Assembly (NCBI GenBank): GCA_014529385.2
Contig: CM043950.1
Location: 78,922,343-78,982,342, forward strand
DNA length: 60,000 nt
Reading direction: 5' to 3'
Origin: Adiantum capillus-veneris
Taxonomy: Eukaryota > Streptophyta > Polypodiopsida > Polypodiales > Pteridaceae
Shown here: piece after piece, positions 12,180-22,459 of the stretch
How positions within the stretch are numbered: the stretch's first letter is position 1
Layout: each line of letters opens with the position of its first letter
Translations under genes and position numbers: made by a program
Notes under the pieces: generated by a model
The model's database searches: none
What the model saw: the letters and a program-made list of their open reading frames with translations, nothing else
Told to the model about the DNA's origin: nothing

Positions 12180-13290
12180 CTAAGGAGATACCTGCATCAC
12201 CAAGTTGAGGGCCCTCTTCTTGTCCTTGTGCACCTCCATGGGTGAGGGGCCTGTCTCAAAGGTTCCCTTTGGTTTGGGGACCACGTTCTCTTTGTTGCGA
12301 GGGATAGGAGAGACCTTGTTGAGGTCAATAGAGTTTTCTTTGTCTACCTTATTAACTTGTGACTCTAGGCGGGACTCTGAGTCTTCATCCTCACCCGATT
12401 CTTGTCCTATGGAGTCTACCACATCTAAATCTTCCCACTCGGGGAGAGAGGCCAAGATGGAAAATCTGTTGGGGGCCCTCGGTCTGTTCTTCTCATTGAC
12501 TGGCTTTTCAGCAGGAGGATTTTCAGCCCTAGACGGTTGGGGGGGGGGGGGTCCTAGAAGGGCCTTCGGTCTTCTGGTTGTTTCTTGTATCGACAGGGGT
12601 GGAGGGTTTCTATGTTGGTTTAGGGTTCTTGACAGGAGAATCCTGGACGAAGTGCCCCTTTACTCCGCAGTGAAAACATGCATTAGGAAGGTATTTGTAT
12701 ACCAGCGATTGTACAAAGAACTTACAGTCATCCAAGGCTACAATCATATCTTGGGGGAGTTCCACAGAGGTGTCCATCTCTATGAGCGCCTGTGGGTGCC
12801 ATGTGGGAATGTACTCATTCCTAGGTCTACCCCCTAGCACTTTCCCTAGTTGTGCCCCTATAACCCGAAGGTGGTTATGGAAGTGCAAAGGGAGGTTCGG
12901 AAACTCCACCCAAACAGGGAAGTTGGTGAGAGCATCCCTCTTTGCGTTATATTCTTTGTGCCACTTGAATAGGCACAGGGAAGATGTTTGTAGTAGCCAT
13001 TGGCCAGCGCTCAACACCCTCCCTGAAGGCCATTTCCGGGTTTCAAAAAACAAATATGTATTGGTTCTTGGGGAGTGCATGGATGGTCTCCACCTTTGCT
13101 CCTAAGGGGCCCCAGTGGTTCTTGTCCACCCTCTCAATACATCCGCCGGAGGGCGGGGACCAGCTAGAAGCCCTATTAGCACTTTGTTTTCTAAATCTGC
13201 TTGCATTTTGCAAACTTGAGCAGGAGGGAGAGTAACAAGAGGCTTACTGATTGAAGCTTGCCCAAAGCCTCTGAAGAAGTGCTTCCACAT
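12180..13290 (-). pseudogene. LINE ORF1 relic (DUF4283-like, zinc knuckle)
   Basis: This is the first ORF of the LINE at 7805-13290 and encodes its RNA-binding protein. At 13080-12610 the text reads KWPSGRVLSAGQWLL, LTNFPVWVEFPNLPLHFH, VIGAQLGKVLGG and ALIEMDTSVELPQ, the pattern of plant LINE/DUF4283 ORF1. A knuckle follows near 12690 (CFHCGVKGHFVQDSP, last Cys replaced by Ser). The acidic C-terminal tail ends at 12180 in LVMQVSP. Frameshifts lie near 13090 and between 12610 and 12455, around a G-run at 12540. No intact start is visible; 13290 is the highest position with recognisable coding. Confidence 0.8.
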
Positions 13291-13924
13291 CCTCCTTGGT
13301 GAGGGTCTGTGGGAGCTGCATTTATGAGAATTGTCTATTTATACTATACATTTATATTTATTTATCTATATTTATCTATTTACAATGAATATTTTATGAG
13401 GAGCTACATCACTCCTTTTACAATGAATGTTTTATGAGGAGTTACACTACTCCTATCCTATCAAATACAATAATGAATACAAAGGTTCAATAAAGAGGTG
13501 TAAAGGCTATCGATTAGCTCGTAATTAGAAGTGTCTCCGTGAATCTGCTATGTAGCTTGTCATCAATATCGCATCACCAAACATGTCTTCATGTTCTCAT
13601 CAATACGACATCACCAAACACGTCTTCAGAAATCTTTTCTTGTCACCAAGTTTGTCTTCATGAAATCAATTCTTTCATCAATCCTACATAGATCATACAC
13701 TCAAAAAAACGTAGTTATGAAAATTATTAGCATCGTTAGTGAAATAATTACGATCACAATGCCATAAGAGATGGTTCACGATGCCACTCTTTTGACGACA
13801 TATATACACCCCAACATATGGTACATAAAGTATGAATGTAAAAGTATAAGATGCATGATTACGTGATGCAAATGACATGTGTATATACTACATAAAACCA
13901 CATTTATCAACGTAGCGATATCAA
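13291..13924. other. AT-rich region without a recognised gene
   Basis: Low-complexity TATTTAT text is followed by a short imperfect duplication of TTTACAATGAATRTTTTATG around 13378-13450, and another near 13565-13625 (CATCACCAAACAYGTCTTCA). No protein-coding or RNA gene is recognised. Confidence 0.5.
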
Positions 13925-14510
13925 TGAGTATCATCAAAGAATTAACAAGATATCATCATTGTATCAATAAAAAATGAATATATCATCATGGTATCAACAA
14001 AAGCATCATAGAATAATCATTGTATCAACGAAACAACATCATGGAATCACCGAGAATAACCATGGTAACAACGAAACAACATCATGATATTATCGAAATA
14101 ATCATTGTATCAACGAAACAGCATCATGGTATTACCGAGAATAACCATGTATCAACAAAAAAACATCATGGTATCACCGAGAATAACCATGGTATCAACG
14201 AAACAACATCATGATATCACCGAGAATAATCATTGTATCAACGAAACAACATCATGGTATCACCGAGAATAACCATGGTATCAACGAAACAACATCATGG
14301 TATCACCGAGAATAGCCATGGTATCAACAAAACAACATCATGGTATCACTGAGAATAACCATGGAATCAATGAAATATCATCATGGCATCACTGAGAATA
14401 ACCATGGTATCAACGAAATATCATCATGGTATCAACGAAAATCACCATGACCAAAGTACTAACAAAACATTATCATGGTACCATCAAAATCACTATGGTA
14501 TTAACGAGAG
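13925..14510. repeat. ~43-bp minisatellite (GGTATCAACGAAACAACATC family)
   Basis: Tandem units alternate GGTATCAACGAAACAACATC and ATGGTATCACCGAGAATAACC, giving a compound period near 43 bp. Units are most regular from about 14150 to 14420 and decay on both sides. Translation is not conserved between units, so this is a non-coding array. Confidence 0.9.
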
Positions 14511-14739
14511 ATTATCAATAAAACAAAATAAAATATATCTCTAGCAGAATAATTATACGAGAACCAATGAACGAGTATATCATATAACAAAAGATCATAT
14601 ACCAACAGTAGCTCGATAGAATATGGACGATCATCAACGGCTCGACTGAATCCAAACAATATGTAACTGACTTTTGTAGCAAAGTTATGTCAGTAAAAAA
14701 TATATGATTGATCAAGAGAAAATATAATTGAGAAGTTTT

Positions 14740-15640
14740 CAATCATGAGGAAAATCAAAACCAAAAAGTAAAATTTTGCTTTTCAAACATATTCGCAGTC
14801 TAAGAACGATAACCCAAAATCGATGCAGAATTTAGAGAAACTTTCTTCTACAAAGTTGTACACCACATCGATTTCGATGGCTCAAGCGAATAGTTTCTAC
14901 AAAATTGTTTTCAATCAGGATAAAAATAAAAGTTTCTTTTTAGGCATGTGCCAGTCTGCAAACGATAACTCAAAATCAGTGTAGAATTTGAAAAAAAACT
15001 TTCTTCTACAAAGTTATAGACCACATCCATTTCACTGCCTTCCCACGTTGTTTTTGCAAAATCCTTCTCAATTAAGAGAAAAATTGAAAACAAAAAATTA
15101 AATTTTCTTTTCAAACATGTACGCAGTCCGTCAACGATAACTTAAAATCGGTGCAGAATTAAAAAAAAAATCCTCAGCAAAGTTGTAGACCACATTGATT
15201 ATGGTGCCTCTTGCGTGCTGTTTTTGCAAAATCATTTTCAATTAGGAGAAAAATAAAAAACAAAAAACAAAAAACAAAAAACAAAAAACAAAAAACAAAA
15301 ATTGCTTTTCAAGTATGTACGCAGTCCACGAACGATAACTCAAAATCCGTGCAGAATTTGAAAAAAAATATTCTGCAAAGTTGTAGACCACATCGATTCC
15401 GATGCCTCTCACAGTTAGTTTTTGCAAAATTGTTTTCAATCAAAAGAGAAATAAAAACAAAACGCAAAGTTGCTTTTCAGTCATGTACACAGTCTGCGAA
15501 CGATAACTCAAAAATCGGTGCAGAATTTGAAAAAACTTTCTTTTGCAAAGTTGTAGACCACATCGATTCTGGTGTTTTGAGCCGGTAGTAACTGCAAAAT
15601 CGTTTTCAATTAGGAGAAAAATAAAAAATAAAAACATTCT
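14740..15640. repeat. About five tandem ~170-bp repeats
   Basis: Each unit carries ACGATAACTCAAAATC, GTGCAGAATTTGAAAAAA, AAAGTTGTAGACCACATCGATT and TTTTGCAAAATCGTTTTCAAT, with copies beginning near 14740, 14905, 15070, 15240 and 15430. One copy contains a (CAAAAAA)n expansion at 15258-15300. The array ends next to the PBS and LTR at 15641-15807, so it probably forms the internal leader of that minus-strand element rather than a centromeric satellite. Confidence 0.85.
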
Positions 15641-15652
15641 GCTCAAATACCA
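15641..15652 (-). other. Degenerate primer binding site
   Basis: On the minus strand TGGTATTTGAGC directly follows the LTR end ...CTCAACA. It differs at two positions from TGGTATCAGAGC. Confidence 0.6.
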
Positions 15653-15807
15653 TGTTGAGAGAGAAAGAGAGAGCACAGAAATAGAACCCCAAAGTGTGTA
15701 GAATACACACATGAGATGATGTATATATAGAGGGGACCTGGGTGCCATATATAGAGAAGCCATATATTGAGTAGCTTCACATATAATATCAACAGTATAG
15801 ATCAACA
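15653..15807 (-). repeat. Short copia-like or TRIM-like LTR
   Basis: On the plus strand it begins TGTTGA and ends TCAACA, a perfect 6-bp terminal inverted pair, and it contains GTATATATAGAGGGG, which is a TATA box when read from the minus strand. The PBS is immediately adjacent. I did not find a second LTR, so the element may be truncated on its 3' side. Confidence 0.65.
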
Positions 15808-15916
15808 GATGTGAGTTTAAGATTATAAAAAACTCAACTTGAGCGTCGCACTAAAAACATGTAGTGCAAAAATGACACCCTAAATATCCGTAATGACAAG
15901 ACTCTTGCTTGCCCAT
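15808..15916. other. Spacer between two retroelements
   Basis: Short AT-rich stretch, nothing recognised. Confidence 0.4.
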
Positions 15917-17937
15917 TGTCGTGCAGCTCCGCTCCCATGCTAAGAAATATGCCATAAAAATACATATCGAGCTTATTTAAAGCTTACTTGATTAATGGTC
16001 AGTGACCAGGGCTTGTTAACAGGCCAAGTTTAATGATTAATGTATGCCATACGCGGCTTAAAAGGGCCAATATATGCCTTAATGATGCCAAAAATGATTA
16101 TACTTGAAGTGAGCACATATGGGAGTTTATGATCTAGAACTTTAGTGCTTGAAGTGTTCTATTGTCTTGTCTTTATGGCTCGTCGATAGGAGCTACAATG
16201 AAGAAGTTATGGCATATTGAAGTTTGAGTCGATTGCAGATCCGTACCGGATTAGGCAATTGCAGCTGAGGTGACAGAAATGAAATGAATGCACGGGCCTA
16301 AAGTCCTCACTTTGTGGAGCACGTTGGTCTTTTCAGATCAACGATCGGAGTTTCGATCGCCAACGTTAAAGATTCACCAGGGGCCGGCAGTTCCGCACCG
16401 GTCCGATCGGCTCGATTAGTGTTGCAACTGGGAGTTTTTTTCTTTCATCCAGATTTTGGAATGCATGAGCAATAATTGCTTTGAGGAGTCTCGTGCTCGT
16501 AATGTCGTCTCTTGGAATGCAATGATCGCGGGATATACCCAACAAGCTAGGACCAGGAAGCTAGATATTTGGAGCAGATGCAAAGAGAGGAAAACTCTCA
16601 GAATTCAATCACTTATACTTGCATATTGAAGGCGTATGGCACTGTTGGAAAAGTAATGTGGGCATCGAAATTCATGAGGATATTGTTAGTCAAGGACTGT
16701 TGGTGAAATATGTTTTGCTTTGGCATTGCTTTGGCCGCTATGCATGTCAAATGTGGTGCCCTTGTAGATTTGCTAGGCCACCCAAAAGCAACCAAGTGGC
16801 AAGGCCGTCCATAAGCCTAAGTAAAATGGCCGCCCAATTCTTTAATAAGGGCTTAAGTGGGGAATGAAAAAGAAAAAAAAGAAAAACGCAAGCAGTGAGG
16901 GCGACGAGTAGCAGGAAGAAGGGAATGAATCGCTTGCATTGGGCTGTATAGTGCTCACGCAAGCTCGTGTATGAAGCAAAAAACTCTCGTCAGCCTATGG
17001 CGAACTAATTCGGCACTGTTGGCGTCAACTTTCACGTTGGTATGAGGCTCGAGCTACCACATCATCACATGTGCTCCCACGCCACAGCGGTCACGGCGTC
17101 GTGATTGCGTGGTGGGCAAAAAACTTGGAGGTTTTGTAGGGCAGCGCGAAGGGCAATAAAAAAAGAGAGGTTCGAAGGAAGGAAGAGGGGGGAAAGAGGA
17201 ATCAGAGTAAGGAGCAAATTAGCTCCCTCTCTCTCGATCTCCAATCCAATCAAGCAAGGCGAGCTCTCTCTCTTTCTCAATCTCCAATCAAAGCAAGGAG
17301 TTTCCTATCCCTCTCTCGGTTGTAATCAAGTGAAAGAGGGTAAGCAAGGCAATCGGGAGAAGAAGCAAGATCGAAGTCTCTCTCGTCCTCGACCTCTACT
17401 TAACTCAATAACGAGAAGGGTGCTTGGCAAGCGCAGATAAGCAGATCTCGGTAAGGGAAAGATAAGGCGAGTGAAGTTTGGCAAGAGCAGATGCCGGAAC
17501 TCGGAAATCATTCAGGGAGTCTGGGGTTAAGTAGCAAGATAAGGGAGTAGTAAGGTAACCAGGAGAGAGGAAAACATCTGTCTGCCATAATTGGGAATTA
17601 CAAGGACATCAAGCAAGGAATTTTACCGGATATGTACGTACTAATCAGCTTCAAATGGATCTAATGGCAGGCATTAGTGAAAAATTTACCATCGTGATTT
17701 AATTTGAGAGCGTTAAACTCTCCTAACACCATCAATGCCGTTAAGGACAAACATTTGTAATCGAATTTCACTTCGGATAATCATTAGCATCTTAAAGCAT
17801 TCCGGTTGTCAATTTTTAAGCATTTAAGGTGTTTTCAGAGTTTTTTGCTTTGTGTTTGGCATCTAGTCTCTTGCACCTTCCATAGCCACAAGCCCGACGC
17901 CTGCTCAGCTCACGTTTCGAATACACAGCCCCCAACA
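15917..17937 (+). repeat. 5' LTR (2,021 bp)
   Basis: Defined by alignment with 20492-22459. It contains a PPR gene fragment (16455-16765), CT-rich stretches near 17220-17420 and, relative to the other LTR, an extra stretch of about 50 bp at 16783-16840 bounded by GGCC words. Confidence 0.93.
16455..16765 (+). pseudogene. PPR fragment captured inside the 5' LTR
   Basis: Frames on the plus strand give ESRARNVVSWNAMIAGYTQQ, then NSITYTCILKAYGTVGKV, then GIEIHEDIVSQGLL and CHVKCGAL-like text in a third frame. This is the L-S-P order of a plant PPR protein, about one triplet long, with frameshifts. The same fragment occurs at the matching place in the 3' LTR, so it was part of the LTR before the last transposition. 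Confidence 0.85.
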
Positions 17938-17941
17938 TCTT

Positions 17942-17957
17942 TGGTGAACCCAACGTG
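17942..17957 (+). other. Probable primer binding site
   Basis: TGGTGAACCCAACGTG lies four bases after the LTR end. Near-identical text (TGGTGAACCCGACGC) lies at the same place after the LTR at 41250-42171, which supports a conserved PBS. I cannot assign the tRNA with confidence. Confidence 0.6.
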
Positions 17958-17982
17958 AAACGAGCCGGGGTGGGAGGTAACG

Positions 17983-18768
17983 ATGGAGATGCCAGAACAG
18001 TTAAAGCAGTTTATTGAAGATTTCAGTGCCAATGGATTTGATAAAAATCTAGCAGTTACAGATTTGCCAAAAATAATGGAATTGATTCAGGGGTATCTAC
18101 AGGAAGCAAAAGCCATGTAGATAAAAAAGCATATTGATGATGCTGTAGATCTAGCACTTGATGCTGTTCGGGAGCAGTATTATATTTTTCAGGGTTATGA
18201 TCCAGAAGGTTTTATTGCATGTTACGAAGCTAAGATGAAGAGCCAAAATCTTCCAGAAGATCGGATGATTGCAGCTTTTGAGGAGGTTGTAAACTCGGAT
18301 TTTAAAAAACAGGTTCAAGAACTGGCAGAAGCATATCCCACACGGTGGGAGTATTTTGCAGAGGAATTTATTTACGAAAGCTCAAGGATTCTAGATCGGG
18401 AAATAAAGGAGATTACTAAACGAAGTAAGGTTGTCTTCAGTAAAGGTGAAGGGGATCAGATGCAAATCCTCAACTATGATGAATTTTGGGAGCATTTTTC
18501 TGCAAGAAGTAAAGCCAAAGAAAATGTTGAGCTGGAAGTAGCAGATTCAGTTTGAGAGGAGCTTATGTTGAGCAAGGAAGACAAGGTAAACGATGAATTT
18601 GATGCTGAAACAGGCTTATATGATTTTTTTTCAAAGATTGCTCGCATGAATGCTACTTCTAATAATGGTTCCAATGAAGACATAGATTGTACAGCAAGTG
18701 GTTCACAAGTTGTTGACCTTGACATGGGTTATTCTGAAAGAGTTTATCAAACAGATGAACCTCTATAG
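17983..18768 (+). pseudogene. Gag-like ORF of the 2-kb-LTR element
   Basis: From the ATG at 17983 the frame gives MEMPEQLKQFIEDFSANGFD, later EQYYIFQGYDPEGFIACYEA, QVQELAEAYPTRWEYFAEEF and LNYDEFWEHFSARSKAKENV. In-frame stops fall at 18118 (TAG), 18553 (TGA) and 18766 (TAG), otherwise it stays open for about 260 codons. The helical, charged character and its position right after the PBS suggest gag; no zinc knuckle is visible. I do not recognise a closer family. Confidence 0.65.
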
Positions 18769-19525
18769 GATGTTACTGAACACTATAGTCATCGAGCAAG
18801 ATAACATGTTTGCTACAGATGATTGCATAAATAAAGCTATTATATACACAGTAGCTGATGAAGTGACTAAGATTGTGGACCCAGCACATGATAAGCCCGA
18901 GGATGTCAATGAACCTATGATTGATACTAACAATATGCTTGCAGATGATGCTATCACAAAAGAGGATTCTATAATCGATGAATTTATGTCTAGATCTGAA
19001 GGAGATGTTCATGGCAGTATAGAAGACATTTCTGATGCGTATACCTCTTCAGAGGGGGTGCCAGATGAGCCTTTACAGTTCTATAATGTATCGCTAAGTG
19101 CAAATGAGGAAGTAGAGGATGATATTGAGGAGTATGAAGATTGCTTAGATCATGCTGATTGTGAATAGGTTATCGACACGGATTTTACATCTATGCTTGT
19201 ACATGGGCTGCATGAGGAGATAACTCCTACAATTTTGATGAATGTTGAGACTTACAAGGGTGATTTTCCCGAGGATGTTATGGATGAAGATCTACATGAT
19301 AAAGCCATTTTTCATGATCAAGTTGAAATCCCAACAGGTAAAAATTTGTCTGATGATACAGGTCACGAGACTCCCAAGGTTTTTCGTGATGACTATGAAG
19401 CTAGAGGGAGTGATGATGCTAAATCATCCTTGATACTGCATAAAATGCACAAGGTTTTTCATTTTCTTGGACAATGTGACAGATGTTGTTGGATTTGGAT
19501 GCTATTCCTATTGATGCTCATGTGA
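18698..19525 (+). pseudogene. Acidic ORF of unknown function inside the element
   Basis: A second frame, overlapping the end of the gag-like frame, stays open apart from a TAG at 19166-19168. It is rich in Asp and Glu (for example SANEEVEDDIEEYEDCLDHA) and has no motif I know. It could be a gag extension reached by frameshift, or an accessory protein of the family. Loss of the frame near 19480 is followed by a third frame downstream. Confidence 0.45.
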
Positions 19526-19909
19526 GTGATGTCTTGGCTGTCAATAAAAGGGAGTCAGATTTCTTTAATGCTTTTTGGTAACGAGCTTAAGTTGCCAACA
19601 ATTTACGGGATGTGGGTGTTGCACTATGCTTTAGGTGAAGCTCTAGTATATTGTGGAGCCCATCAATGCTATGTTATCTTGATGGTGTTTGATCCAAAAG
19701 ATTCTAAGAATATTCATAAGCAAATTCAATATGGATGGATATTGATCAGTATGCATAGTAATTGCGTGCTATTTGAACCAAGGGTAGCATATCTGCACCA
19801 GAAATGCTTGATGTTGATTGATACAGGAAATGTATTCTTATGTGGATATTATGATGCCCCAATGTGTGGGCAATTTCTTATTATTCCATTTGATCCTAGG
19901 GGTTACTAA
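19526..19909 (+). pseudogene. Third ORF of unknown function (hydrophobic/Cys-containing)
   Basis: An open frame of about 127 residues: MLFGNELKLPTIYGMWVLHY, ALGEALVYCGAHQCYVILMV, DPKDSKNIHKQIQYGWILIS and ending FLIIPFDPRGY. It is well formed and ends in a clean stop, but I do not recognise the family. It follows the acidic frame after a frameshift, so both may belong to one former protein. Confidence 0.4.
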
Positions 19910-20479
19910 AGTGTAAGTTGCAGATGCAGAGGATACTAGATGCATAATATAGCAAGCTGCATGATGCAAGGTTTTGTTTTCTCGATTATGTTAAGTTAGA
20001 AGAGTGTTTGGTTATGCGTTTAATAAGATTACATGGTTGGCTTCCAGTTGATTTCTTTGAATAGTTGATAAAGTATCTTCACATCTTTTGAGTTGGTTCT
20101 GCTAATCCATAACTTGAGGTAAAGGACTTGACGGCCATTCCATGTGCAGACAGAGTAAGGCATACTTGAGCTTGACAGGGTTCCTTAAAGAGAGCTTAAT
20201 GGTCAAGCCGTGTGCATCATTAACTGGAGCACTTGAGTCTAGCGGGGTTCACTAAACAAGTTATCGATGATTGAATGCTTTGAAGATACGACAGATACAG
20301 TTCGGAGATTTTTGATGGGCAGCTACCTAATGATTAAGCTAGAACATTGATGACATGGTATAAGACTTATTTAATTTTTCATATAGTTACATGAGTCTGA
20401 TGATGGTAAGGAGCTTAAGGTACCTGTAGCAGATGCATATTGAAGTGCTATTGGCACAGATCGGAGGCTGTGCAGGTTC
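19910..20479 (+). other. 3' untranslated internal region
   Basis: No coding text is recognised between the last frame and the purine tract. A loosely repeated phrase (GACTTGACGGCCATTCCATG / TGGTCAAGCCGTGTGCATC, each followed by CTTGAG..TAGCGGGGTTC-like text) occurs at 20125-20255. Confidence 0.5.
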
Positions 20480-20491
20480 AGAGGGGGTGGA
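20480..20491 (+). other. Polypurine tract
   Basis: AGAGGGGGTGGA immediately precedes the TG of the 3' LTR, the expected plus-strand priming site. Confidence 0.85.
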
Positions 20492-22459
20492 TGTCGTGCA
20501 GCTCATCTCCCATGCTAAGAAAGATGTTGGAAAAATAGATATCGAGCTTATTTAAAGCTTACTTGATTAATGGTCAGTGAAGGCTTGTTAAGAGGCCAAG
20601 TTTAATGATTAATGCATGCCAGATGCGGCTTAAAAGGGCCAACATATGCCTTAATGATGCCAAAAATGATTATGCTTGAAGTGAGCACAGATGAGAGTTT
20701 ATGATCTAGAATTGTAGTGCTTGAAGTGCTCTATCGGCCTGTCTTTATGGCTCGTCGATAGGAGCTACGATGAAGAAGTTATGGCATATTGAAGTTTGAG
20801 TCGATTGCAGATCCGTACCGGATTGGGCAACTGCAACTGAGGTGACATATATGAAATGAATGCATGGTCCTGAAGTGCTCACTTTGTGGAGCGCATCGGT
20901 CTTTTCAGATCAACGATCGGAGTTTCGTCTGCCAAGATATTGGCCGTTAAAGATTCACCAAGGGCCGGCAGTTCCGCAACGGTTCGATCGGCTCGATTAG
21001 TGTTTCAATTGGGAGTTTTTTTCTTTCATCCAGATTTTGGAATGCATGAGCAGTAATTGCTTTGAGGAGTCTCGTGCTCGTAATGTCGTCTCTTGGAATG
21101 CAATGATCGCGGGATATACCCAACAAGCTAGGACCAGGAAGCTGGATATTTGGAGCAGATGCAAAGAGAGGAAAACTCTCCGAATTCAATCACTTATACT
21201 TGCATATTGAAGGCGTATGGCACTGTTGGAAAAGTAATGCGGGCATCGAAATTCATGAGGATATTGTTAGTCAAGGATTGTTGGTGAAATATGTTTTGCT
21301 TTGGCATTGCTTTGGCCGCTATGCATGTCAAATGTGGTGCCCTTGTAGATTTGCTAGGCCGCCCAATTCTTTAATAAGGGATTAAGTGGGGAATGAAAAA
21401 GAAAAAAAAGAAAAACGCAAGCAGCGAGGGTGACGAGTAGTAGCAAGAAGGGAATGAATCGCTTGCGCTGGGCTGTATAGTGCTCGGGCAAGCTCGTGTA
21501 TGAAGTGAAAAACTCTCCTCAGCCTATGGCGAACCAGTTTGGCACTATCGGCATCAAATTTTGCGCTGGTATGAGGCTCGAGCTCCCACATCATCACATG
21601 TGCTCCCACACCACGTCAATCACGGCACCGTGTGACTGCGTGGTGCCAACAAAGAACTTGGAGGTTTTGTAGGACAGCACGAAGGGTAATAAAAAAAGAG
21701 AGGTTCGAAGGAAGGAAGAGGGGGGAAAGAGGAACCGGAGCAAGGAGCAAAGCTCCCTCTCTCTTGATCTCCAATCCAATCAAGCAAGGGGAGCTCTTTC
21801 TCTCTCTTGATCTCCAATCAAAGCAAGGAGTTTCCTATCCCTCCCTCGGCCGTAATCAAGTAAAAGAGGGTAAGCAAGGCAATCGGGAGAAGAAGCAAGA
21901 TCGAAGTCTCTCTTGTCCTCGACCTCAACTTAACTCAATAACGAGAAGGGTGCTTGGCAAGAGCAAATAAGCAGATCTCCGCAAGAGATAAGTCGAGTGA
22001 AGTTTGGCAAGAGCAGATGTCGAAACTTGGTAATCATTCAGGGAGTTTGGGGTTAAGTAGCAAGATAAAGGAGCGGTAAGGTAAACAGGAGAGAGGAAAA
22101 CATCGCTCTACCATAATTGGGCATTATAAGGACATCAAGCAAGGAATTTTAGTGGATATGTACGTCCTAATCAGCTTCAAATGGCTCTGGCAGGCATAAG
22201 TGAAAAATTTATAGTCGTGATTTAATTTGAGAGCATTAAACTCTCCTAACACCATTAGTGCCCTTAACGACAAACATTTGTAATCGAATTTCACTTCGGT
22301 AATCATTAGCAGCTTAAAACATTACGGTTGTCAAATTTTAAGCATTTAAGGTGTTTTCAGAGTCTTTTGCTTTGTGTTTGGCATCTAGTCTCTCGCACCT
22401 CCCACAGCCAGAGGCCCGGCGCCTGTTCGGTTCATGTTTCGAACACATATCCCTCGACA
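20492..22459 (+). repeat. 3' LTR (1,968 bp)
   Basis: Same sequence as 15917-17937 with scattered substitutions. It lacks about 50 bp present in the 5' LTR after TGCTAGGCC, which looks like a deletion between two GGCC words. Confidence 0.93.
21027..21350 (+). pseudogene. PPR fragment captured inside the 3' LTR
   Basis: Near-identical to the fragment at 16455-16765, with the same frames (ESRARNVVSWNAMIAG, GIEIHEDIVSQGLL). It confirms that the PPR piece travels as part of the LTR. Confidence 0.85.

Larger units (their letters stand above)
15917..22459 (+). mobile_element. Gag-only (LARD-like) LTR retrotransposon with 2-kb LTRs
   Basis: Two direct repeats of about 2 kb (15917-17937 and 20492-22459) flank a 2,554-bp internal region. 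Both begin TGTCGTGCAGCTC; the 5' copy ends CAACA and the 3' copy CGACA. A PBS-like site follows the left repeat and a purine tract (AGAGGGGGTGGA) precedes the right one, so it is an LTR retrotransposon in plus orientation. The interior shows a gag-like frame and acidic frames of unknown function, but no RT, RNase H or integrase, so it would need enzymes from a relative. Flanking 5-mers (CCCAT and CCGTT) do not match, so a target duplication is absent or eroded. Confidence 0.9.

Noticed and set aside
12205-12837. 210-codon plus-strand frame over the LINE
   Set aside because: It is antisense to LINE ORF1, whose DUF4283-like and zinc-knuckle text is clear on the minus strand.
13925-14510. Regularly spaced repeats resembling a CRISPR array
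   Set aside because: The spacers are themselves repeated, no cas genes are present, and the setting is a plant genome; it is a minisatellite.
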